Shown in pieces: positions 57,392 through 64,000 of a stretch of DNA of 64,000 nucleotides. Below the pieces are notes generated by a model, which had not been told where the DNA came from, did not search any database, and saw only the letters and a list, made by a program, of their open reading frames with translations. The stretch spans positions 62,001 to 126,000 of the forward strand of contig NZ_MVIH01000002.1 in assembly GCF_002086695.1 (NCBI RefSeq), read 5' to 3'. The position numbers and the translations under genes are program-made. How positions within the stretch are numbered: position 1 is the stretch's first letter; each line of letters opens with the position of its first letter. The DNA is from Mycolicibacterium rhodesiae (GTDB lineage: Bacteria > Actinomycetota > Actinomycetes > Mycobacteriales > Mycobacteriaceae).

Positions 57392-58492
57392 TCAGCCTGC
57401 CACCGGCCACACCGTCGTGGGCGATTCCACGTGCAGTCCGTGTTCCCGGATCGCGCCGAACATGAGCAGCCCCAGCTCCGGTGCGTCGTCGGACAACCGG
57501 ACGGTGTACACACCGAGGTCGCGCAGAATCCATGCGACGGTCTCGGACAACAGATCCGGTGTGGTCGTGCGGGACAGCAGGCCGCAGGCGCGGGCGGTCG
57601 GGGGCCGCAGATAGATGATCATGCCGGTGCCCCGGACCCTCATCGCGGTGACCGCATGGGCCAATTCCGCACCGCAACCGCAAGCCAGCGAACCGAACAC
57701 GTCACCCCCTAGGCATTCGAGGTGGATGTGCACCGGCATCGGCGCGTCCGCGCCGGCATTGCCGGCGATCACCGCAAGATGCTCGGATCCTTCTCGGGGG
57801 TCGCGGTAGCCGACCACCGTGACAGCGCCCGACTCGGTCGGCAGGGTGGTCTCCGCCGAACGCACGACCTGCGGCTCGGTGCGACGCCGGTGCATCGCCA
57901 GCTCCGCCACCGAGATCAGGGCCAGGCCATGCCGGGCCGCGAACGACACCAGTTCGGGACGGCCCGCCATGTCCGCCGGATTCCGCTGCGACACAATCTC
58001 ACACAGCACTCCCGCGGGCCGTCGCATCCCGAGCCGGGCCAAGTCGACTGCCGCCTCGGCGGCACCCGCGGACCGGCCGAGAACGCCGTGCTCGCCTGCT
58101 TGCACCGGGATCACATGCCCGGGCCTGCGGAAGTCGGCGACCGTGGCGTCGGCGTCGGCGAGCGCGGCGATGGTGCGGGCCCGATCGATCGCCGAGATGC
58201 CGGTGCCGGTTTCGCGAAAGTCCACCGTCACCCGCTGAGCGGCGACACCCATTGACTCGCCATCTCGATGGCACACCGGCGGCAGGTTGAGTCGCTCACA
58301 GTCCGCACCGGGCAGGGCGATCCGGACGTAACCGGAGGTGTGCCGGACCGTGAACGTGAGCAGTTGTGCCGTCGCGGCATCCGCGGCGAACACCAGATAA
58401 CCCTGGTCCTCCGAGTCGTCGACCACGACGGCGGGACGACCGGTGGCCACGGCGGCGATGGCGCGCCGCACCCGTCCGTATGCGGTCTTCAT
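57392..58492 (-). CDS. ribA1: RibBA-like protein with degenerate active sites (RibA1-like)
   Basis: 366 residues that align over both the DHBP-synthase and GTP-cyclohydrolase II halves of RibBA. Key residues are missing. The DHBP-synthase motif DDEDRENEGD is reduced to DDSEDQGYL, and RxGHTEAAVDL has become RSAGAAEAAVDL. In the second half the zinc cysteines survive (LECLGGDVFGSLACGCG), but QEGRGIGL is replaced by RPPTARACGLL. By order it equals Rv1940 (RibA1). Neighbouring genes encode flavin-dependent oxygenases, so a flavin-related or regulatory role is possible. Normal riboflavin synthesis activity looks unlikely. Confidence 0.8.
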   Translation of the reverse strand: MKTAYGRVRRAIAAVATGRPAVVVDDSEDQGYLVFAADAATAQLLTFTVRHTSGYVRIALPGADCERLNLPPVCHRDGESMGVAAQRVTVDFRETGTGISAIDRARTIAALADADATVADFRRPGHVIPVQAGEHGVLGRSAGAAEAAVDLARLGMRRPAGVLCEIVSQRNPADMAGRPELVSFAARHGLALISVAELAMHRRRTEPQVVRSAETTLPTESGAVTVVGYRDPREGSEHLAVIAGNAGADAPMPVHIHLECLGGDVFGSLACGCGAELAHAVTAMRVRGTGMIIYLRPPTARACGLLSRTTTPDLLSETVAWILRDLGVYTVRLSDDAPELGLLMFGAIREHGLHVESPTTVWPVAG

Positions 58493-58505
58493 CGTCGTGA
58501 CACCA

Positions 58506-59564
58506 CTAGCTCAGTCCGCCAAGGAAATCGAGGAGCAGCCGATTGGTCTCCTTGGGCTGCTCCTGCTGGATCCAATGCCCGACGCCGTCCACCATGTGAG
58601 TGCCGCAGTAGTTTCTCATCACCTCGTGCGCACGTTCGGCCGCCTCGGATCCCCAGGTGGTGCCGACGTCGTACTGACCGCCGATGAAAAGAGCAGGCGG
58701 GGTCAGCGGGGTGCCCTCGTACTCGGCAAGGTCGTGCCAGTCATTGTCGATGTTGTGGTAGAAGCTCAGCGGTCCGCCGAGTCCGGATCGCTCGAATTCG
58801 CCAGTGTAGAAGTCGAGATCCGCGTCGGTGAACCACTCCGGCATGGTCTCGGGGTAGACGAAGGCGTCCTTGAGTCGCGCACCATGCGGCATACAGAGCG
58901 GGCCGGACCGGATCACCTCGATCGGATCCATCGCCGCGAGATTCACCCCGGCCGCCTCGGCGGCCTGCGTCGCGGCGGCCATCGCATCGCCGGACACCGT
59001 GTAGGTCAGACCGAGCAGCCAGCTCCGCAGATCCTCTTCGACCTCGGTGATGATGCCGTCCTGCTCGGAGAAGTAGTCTTGGTACCAGACCTTCCCCGGC
59101 CCGGCCAGTTCCAGGTGGTAGTCGTTGGGCCGGTGTTCCCCGAATGGGCTGCCGGGCAACCCGATCACTCCTCGGCCGGCGAACGGCACGCTGATCCCGA
59201 CCACACCACGACACCGCTCGGGGTGCAGCCAGGCGAACGTCCAGGCGACCGGCGCACCCCAGTCGTGGCCGATGACCACTGCCTGCTTCTCGCCATAGGC
59301 GTCGATCACGCCGAGGATGTCCCCGACCAGTTCCTTGATCCGATACGCGGTCTGCACACGGTATTTCGACGACCGCCCGTAGCCCCGCTGGTCGATGGCC
59401 ACCACCCGGTAGCCCGCCTCGGCCAGTACCGGAATCTGGTGGCGCCAGGAGTACCAGGACTCGGGGAAGCCGTGGACCAACACCACCAACGGCCCCTCGC
59501 CGTCCTCCACGGCGTGAATCCGGGTGCCCCGGCAGTTGAGCATCCGATGAGTCTGCGACATCAC
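58506..59564 (-). CDS. ephB: Epoxide hydrolase, EphB-like
   Basis: 352-residue alpha/beta-hydrolase of the epoxide-hydrolase type: HGFPESWYSWRHQ (oxyanion), VVAIDQRGYGRSS, nucleophile Asp in VIGHDWGAPVA, and catalytic His in GVGHWIQQEQP. These enzymes convert epoxides to diols. By gene order it corresponds to EphB (Rv1938). Its partner oxygenases upstream could form the epoxide. The start MMSQTHRM at 59564 lies 10 bases after the previous stop. Confidence 0.9.
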   Translation of the reverse strand: MMSQTHRMLNCRGTRIHAVEDGEGPLVVLVHGFPESWYSWRHQIPVLAEAGYRVVAIDQRGYGRSSKYRVQTAYRIKELVGDILGVIDAYGEKQAVVIGHDWGAPVAWTFAWLHPERCRGVVGISVPFAGRGVIGLPGSPFGEHRPNDYHLELAGPGKVWYQDYFSEQDGIITEVEEDLRSWLLGLTYTVSGDAMAAATQAAEAAGVNLAAMDPIEVIRSGPLCMPHGARLKDAFVYPETMPEWFTDADLDFYTGEFERSGLGGPLSFYHNIDNDWHDLAEYEGTPLTPPALFIGGQYDVGTTWGSEAAERAHEVMRNYCGTHMVDGVGHWIQQEQPKETNRLLLDFLGGLS

Positions 59565-59574
59565 GACCTCTTCT

Positions 59575-62112
59575 CTAATGGGACCGGGTGGCAGCCAAAC
59601 CGATTGGTACTTCCTCGGTTCGGATCAAGTCTTCGACGGACGGAATGGTGCGGTTCTCGTAATTGCGCGCGATGAGGGTCTTCTGCCCGGAGAGTTTGGT
59701 CCGGGCCCATTTGCCGACCACGCGTGCCGCCACCTTCGGCGTCATCAGTGCCGCAGCGGGCTTGACCAGATGCACGACGGCCAGGAACTCGTTGTAGGTC
59801 TCCGGGTCGTCGTGCACCAACTCCATCACGCGGTCCATGTACCAGGTCAGTGCGCCGAAGTAGAACGGCCGCTTCTTGTGTGCGTCCTTGAGCCAGTCGA
59901 AGCGCAGGTTCTGTTCCCGGATCACGAACCAGGCGGTGTCAGCCAATTTGGCGATGGTGCGGAAGTAGCGACGAGGCAGATCCGCGTCGGTGGGCGCGTA
60001 CTTGGCCAGCAGTATCTGCATCTCTCGGACTTCTTTGAGCGCCAGCGTCATCCCGAGACCGGATACCGGGTCGGCACTGGTGTAGGCGTCACCGACCACC
60101 ACCAGCGCGCGCGGCAGGTTGCGCTTCTTCTCGTAGTGCAGCCGCAGCATGTTGGGATAGCGGAAGTTGTAGATCGGTGAGGCTGGTTCGAGGCCGTCGA
60201 TGTTCTCCCCGATCACCGCCGACGGCATCCGCTCGGCGAACTCGCGGAACTCCTGCGCCGTGCGCGGCGGCGAGTAGCAGTTGTAGGCCACCAGCGATGT
60301 GGACAGGATCGTGCGGGAGCTGTCGGTGTAGTACTGCGCAGCGTAGGTGTCCTCATAGGGACGGTACGCGTAACAGATGACCATCACCTTGTCGTCCCAC
60401 TGCCGCTCCGGCGGCACGTGGTGGAACATGGTGGAGTAGAAGCAGTTGATGATGTCCTGCTCCACCTCCGGCGCCCCGATGCCGATGCGGTCCAGGAATT
60501 CCGGGAACCGGGTGTTCTTTCCCGACGCGTCGACCACGAATTCGGCTGCTATGACCTCGAGTTCGTCACCGTCTCCGGCGACTGCAACACCGACCACGGT
60601 GTCGTCGGCGCGGTCATAGACCAGGTCGGCCACTTCGGCTTCATAGCGGAAGCTGATCCGCGGTTCGTCGTCGAGGCGGCGCCGAACACACCATTCCAAT
60701 AGGGGTCGCGCGGCACAGACGATCTGGATCGGCCCGGTGCCCGGCTTCTTCCAGGTGCCGCCGAGCCGGATGCGGTACTGGGCGGCCATGTCGACGTCGA
60801 ACGCGCCCTCACGGACCATGTCGTCGACGATTCCGGGGAAGAAGCGCTCCAGTTCGATGCGGCCCGCGGTGAGCAGGTGGTGCAGGTGCCAGCCCTGCGC
60901 CGCGCCCGGCCTGCCCTCGCGGCGGGTATGGGGAGCATCCTTTTCCAGGACGATGACCTTGTCGAAGGTCTCACTGAGCACCTTGGCGGCGGCGATACCC
61001 GCGATGCTCCCACCGACCACCACCGCGGTGCCACGCCCGCGGCGGCGGACATCGGCGAGATCGACCGTGGCGTAGTCCAGCCGTGGTGCTGATCGCCGGC
61101 GCGCGGCGCCACTGGCCACGAACTTCTCGTAGTACAGCCCGACTCCGTGGATACCGTTGTCGTCAAGCCATTTCCGGGTGTCGGCGATCAGTCCGGCCGG
61201 ACCGCACAGATAGACATCGGCGTTACCGCCGTCGAACATGCTCGCCTCGAGCGCGTCGGTAACCCGGCCCACCGGCCCGTCCCAGCGGGTACTGGGACGC
61301 GAGACGACAGTGTGAATCGCCAGCCCGGGCAAACGTCGCTTCAGTGCCTCGAGCTCGTCGAGCTTGCACAGGTCGTCGACGTCACTGACTCCGTAGAGCA
61401 GATGGACCGTCCCGTTGTGACCGTCGTCCAGACTCTGTGCCATCGCGAGGATCGCCGACAGTCCGGTGCCGCCGGCCACCAGGACCACCGTGCGTGCAGT
61501 CGGTCGCAGGTAGAAGCCACCTTTACTGCACCGCATGGCAATTCGATCGCCGGGTTTGGCCCGGTCGCGCAGGTAGTCCGACATCACGCCCTGAGGGAGC
61601 AGCCGGACGATGAACTCCACCTCGGAGCGCCCGTCGGCGGGATGCGCGTAGGAGTAGTTGCGCCACACAGCGCTTCCGGGCACCTGCAACTGGGCGAACT
61701 GCCCGGGCAGGTAGACCAGCGGTCCGAGCCCGGAGACGTCGACGCGCAGCAGCGCCGTCGACGGGGACACCTGCTCCACCGCGGTCACCACGCCGGTACC
61801 GGTCACCAGCCGAGCGGCGTTGTCGTCGGCGGGATACTGCACGCTGATCACGCAGTCGGATTTCGCGAACGTCTGACAGGTCAAGACCTTGCGGGCGTCG
61901 CGTTCGACTTCGGAAAGCCCTTCAGTGCGGCCCATCTCGTACTCGCCTGCGACACAGGTGGCCACGCAGGTCCCGCAGATCCCGCTTTGGCATTCGTTGA
62001 CGATCGCGATGCCGTGTTCCTCGGCCGCCTCCAGGATCGACTGATCCTGTTGCACCGCCATCGTCTTGGCCGTTCCGTCCGAATACCGCACGGTGATCTC
62101 GGGCTGCTGCAT
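59575..62112 (-). CDS. Ferredoxin - ferredoxin reductase - FAD monooxygenase fusion (Rv1937-like)
   Basis: 845 residues in three parts. Residues 1-90 form a plant-type 2Fe-2S ferredoxin with Cys41, 46, 49 and 79. Residues about 100-345 are a FAD/NAD reductase (WRNYSYAHP, LVAGGTGLSAIL, LCGPAGLI). Residues about 370-845 form a separate FAD-dependent monooxygenase-like domain with GGSIAGIAAAKVL and GDAYTSADPVSGLGM. The start MQQPEITVRYSDG at 62112 is chosen. By order it is Rv1937 (839 residues). The first two parts would pass electrons from NAD(P)H; to the fused third domain is inference. Confidence 0.88.
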   Translation of the reverse strand: MQQPEITVRYSDGTAKTMAVQQDQSILEAAEEHGIAIVNECQSGICGTCVATCVAGEYEMGRTEGLSEVERDARKVLTCQTFAKSDCVISVQYPADDNAARLVTGTGVVTAVEQVSPSTALLRVDVSGLGPLVYLPGQFAQLQVPGSAVWRNYSYAHPADGRSEVEFIVRLLPQGVMSDYLRDRAKPGDRIAMRCSKGGFYLRPTARTVVLVAGGTGLSAILAMAQSLDDGHNGTVHLLYGVSDVDDLCKLDELEALKRRLPGLAIHTVVSRPSTRWDGPVGRVTDALEASMFDGGNADVYLCGPAGLIADTRKWLDDNGIHGVGLYYEKFVASGAARRRSAPRLDYATVDLADVRRRGRGTAVVVGGSIAGIAAAKVLSETFDKVIVLEKDAPHTRREGRPGAAQGWHLHHLLTAGRIELERFFPGIVDDMVREGAFDVDMAAQYRIRLGGTWKKPGTGPIQIVCAARPLLEWCVRRRLDDEPRISFRYEAEVADLVYDRADDTVVGVAVAGDGDELEVIAAEFVVDASGKNTRFPEFLDRIGIGAPEVEQDIINCFYSTMFHHVPPERQWDDKVMVICYAYRPYEDTYAAQYYTDSSRTILSTSLVAYNCYSPPRTAQEFREFAERMPSAVIGENIDGLEPASPIYNFRYPNMLRLHYEKKRNLPRALVVVGDAYTSADPVSGLGMTLALKEVREMQILLAKYAPTDADLPRRYFRTIAKLADTAWFVIREQNLRFDWLKDAHKKRPFYFGALTWYMDRVMELVHDDPETYNEFLAVVHLVKPAAALMTPKVAARVVGKWARTKLSGQKTLIARNYENRTIPSVEDLIRTEEVPIGLAATRSH

Positions 62113-62129
62113 GTCTTTCGCCCTTCTCC

Positions 62130-63239
62130 TCAGACGATCGCCGACACGGGCTTCTTGGCTATCCGGGCATTGAGCCGCGGCATGACCTCTTCGGCCAGCA
62201 GCCGCATGGACTCCTTCCACGGACCTGGATTGTCGAGGTAGTCGAAACCGAGGATCAGCAGGTGTCCGAAGCCACCGACCTGGTCGTAGGTGGCTTCCAG
62301 CTTGTCCACGACGGTCTCGACCGAACCGACCACAAATGTGTTCTCCGCCAGGTACTCCGGGGTCACATCCTCGTCAGGCACGGACGGGTTGTGCTTGTAG
62401 AACTTGGTCATCCCGAACATCCGGAACGTCGGCAACACGTACTCACGCATGTTGCGGCCCATCATGCCGTCGACCGCATAGCGGAATGCCTGTTCGTCGG
62501 TTTCGGCGACGACCACTTCTCGGACCAGTCGCCAATCCCGCCGATCGGGAGTCCGCCCGGAGCGCTCGGCACCTTCGAGCACCGCATCCCAGTGCGAGGC
62601 AACATATTCGGTGCTGAGGTCGAGGCTCATCGGTAGGTAGCCGCGCTCGCCGGCGAGCTTGAGGGTCTCCGAACCCGCACTGAACCCGGTCACCCCGATC
62701 GGGGGGTGAGGCGCCTGGAAGGGCTTGATGTGCCGCTTCATCAGACCTTCGAACATCGGCGCGATTCCGTTGGCGTTCCAGTATTTTCCACGGAACTCCC
62801 ACGGCTGATCCTCGGTCCAGACCTTCAGCATGATCTCGAGAGCCTCCCGGGTCATTTCCCGGTGCTCACCGTTTTGGCCGTCGACGTCGAACAATGCCCA
62901 GTCCCCCGGTATGCCGCTGGCCCCGACACCGAGCATGAAACGGCCCTGCGCGAGGTGGTCGAAGTAGGCCACCCGGTGGGCCAGCTCGACCGGATGGTGA
63001 TACGGCAGTAGATGGGCGCCGGGCGCGAGCTTGATGTTCTTGGTGCGCAGCAGCGCCTGGGCCAGCAGCAGGTCCGGTGCGCAAATCGGTTCCCACGGCA
63101 CGGTGAAGTGCTCACCGACCCACGCCTCCACGTAGCCGAGCTCGTCGGCCAGCGTGATCAGGTCGAGGTCCCACTGGGTCGCGTCGTACAGGCTGCGCTC
63201 CGGTGGATGCGCCGGCATCAGGAAAAGTCCGATCTCCAT
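62130..63239 (-). CDS. Luciferase-like (LLM) flavin monooxygenase (Rv1936-like)
   Basis: 369 residues, the same length as Rv1936. N-terminal MEIGLFLMPAHPPE and the LLM segments EAWVGEHFTVPWEP, LAHRVAYFDHLAQGRF and GVGASGIPGDW are typical of bacterial luciferase-like oxygenases that use reduced FMN, such as limonene or ketone monooxygenases. It is the first gene of the operon, diverging from the crotonase gene. Needs a flavin reductase; none is encoded as a separate gene here. Confidence 0.9.
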   Translation of the reverse strand: MEIGLFLMPAHPPERSLYDATQWDLDLITLADELGYVEAWVGEHFTVPWEPICAPDLLLAQALLRTKNIKLAPGAHLLPYHHPVELAHRVAYFDHLAQGRFMLGVGASGIPGDWALFDVDGQNGEHREMTREALEIMLKVWTEDQPWEFRGKYWNANGIAPMFEGLMKRHIKPFQAPHPPIGVTGFSAGSETLKLAGERGYLPMSLDLSTEYVASHWDAVLEGAERSGRTPDRRDWRLVREVVVAETDEQAFRYAVDGMMGRNMREYVLPTFRMFGMTKFYKHNPSVPDEDVTPEYLAENTFVVGSVETVVDKLEATYDQVGGFGHLLILGFDYLDNPGPWKESMRLLAEEVMPRLNARIAKKPVSAIV

Positions 63240-63464
63240 CTTGAACCCTCTCGGTAGTGGTCGAGCAAGCGCATCTCATCCCTCGGCTGCGACTTACACC
63301 ACAGTACTAGCAAGATACTTGATCGGATGCAAGATCCATTTTTCTTCGATGTTTGCCGATCCTATCGTTCCCATTATGGCGTATTGGCTATGGACATTTT
63401 CGTTGTTGGCCGCGTAGCGTGCTGCTTCAGCGGCGGCCATCGGCGGCAACTGAAAGGAGCATTC

Positions 63465-64000
63465 GTGCAGCATTTCGACTACATCGGCTATGAACTGATC
63501 GAGGACGGCCGGATCGCGGTGATCACGCTCGATCGCCCAAAACAGCGCAACGCGCAGAACCGCGGCATGCTCGTCGAACTCGGCACGGCGTTCGAACTGG
63601 CCGAAGAGGACGACACGGTGCGCGTGGTGATCCTGCGCGGGGCGGGGTCCTGCTTTTCCGCCGGCCACGACCTCGGCTCCGCCGACGATGTCCGGGAACG
63701 CTCACCCGGTCCCGGACAACATCCCACCTACCTGTGCAATGGCGGCACCCTGACCGGGGCGGATGCCCGACACCGCCAGGAGTGGCATTACTTCTACCAA
63801 AACACCAAGCGCTGGCGGAACCTGCGGAAGGTCACGATCGCCGAAGTCCACGGAATGGTGCTGTCCGCCGGGCTGATGCTCGCCTGGTGCTGCGATCTGA
63901 TCGTCGCCGCGCAGGACACGATTTTCGCCGACGTCGTCGGCACCCGGCTCGGGATGTGTGGTGTGGAGTACTTCGGCCATCCCTGGGAGTTCGGGCCGCG
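63465..64000 (+). CDS. Enoyl-CoA hydratase/isomerase (EchA13-like), truncated by window end
   Basis: The open frame starts at GTG 63465 (AAAGGAGC just upstream) and runs off the end, so about 178 residues are seen. The crotonase pattern is clear: ITLDRPKQRNAQNR, ILRGAGSCFSAGHDLGS (oxyanion hole) and AEVHGMVLSAGLMLAWCCDL. It diverges from the LLM monooxygenase gene with 225 bases between starts, as Rv1935c (echA13) does from Rv1936. That gap (63240-63464) shows no operator I can support. Confidence 0.88.
   Translation, partial: MQHFDYIGYELIEDGRIAVITLDRPKQRNAQNRGMLVELGTAFELAEEDDTVRVVILRGAGSCFSAGHDLGSADDVRERSPGPGQHPTYLCNGGTLTGADARHRQEWHYFYQNTKRWRNLRKVTIAEVHGMVLSAGLMLAWCCDLIVAAQDTIFADVVGTRLGMCGVEYFGHPWEFGP

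Overview
The window is high-GC actinobacterial DNA and almost certainly comes from a Mycobacterium, most likely a fast-growing Mycolicibacterium. It holds a complete ESX-3 type VII secretion locus with one PE/PPE pair and esxG/esxH, mycobactin-type siderophore genes, IdeR-like operators, mycobacterial lipid genes and a mannitol-type PTS. I see no rRNA, tRNA, CRISPR array, insertion sequence or prophage, and no gene-free stretch longer than 300 bases.

Layout. (1) 191-4254: fadD2-like acyl-CoA ligase, a stand-alone LigD-type polymerase and a CopD-like membrane protein. (2) 4220-19241, minus strand: eccA3-eccB3-eccC3-PE5-PPE4-esxG-esxH-espG3-eccD3-mycP3-eccE3, tightly overlapping, ending in a siderophore-interacting (ferric-siderophore reductase) gene. 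(3) 19324-34947, same strand: mbtH, mbtG, mbtF, a dimodular mbtE and mbtB, with mbtA divergent at 35038. (4) 36640-40087: mbtI, a predicted secreted/outer-membrane protein and mbtK. (5) 40155-47408: SRPBCC protein, sulfatase, small protein, XRE-cupin regulator, and an aldehyde dehydrogenase/glutaryl-CoA dehydrogenase/aldehyde dehydrogenase operon. (6) 47467-52789: two coiled-coil proteins, a zinc dehydrogenase, a PTS EIICBA and a DeoR regulator. (7) 52804-56565: small protein, alpha/beta hydrolase, LuxR and double-TetR regulators. (8) 56583-64000: an oxygenase operon matching the gene order of M. tuberculosis Rv1935c-Rv1941.

The centre of interest is 4.2-40 kb. ESX-3 and mycobactin synthesis are separate loci in M. 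tuberculosis and M. smegmatis but here form one co-directional block of about 30.7 kb. IdeR-like boxes lie before eccA3, between mbtB and mbtA (two in tandem), and before the outer-membrane-like gene upstream of mbtI (two in tandem). The assembly line lacks the polyketide synthases MbtC and MbtD. MbtE instead carries two complete NRPS modules (C-A-T-C-A-T), and the second adenylation domain lacks the aspartate that normally binds an alpha-amino group. The inferred product is a salicyl-oxazoline, acyl-hydroxamate siderophore whose beta-hydroxy-acid linker is replaced by a unit loaded directly by an NRPS module. The same block would also supply ESX-3 and a reductase for iron release.
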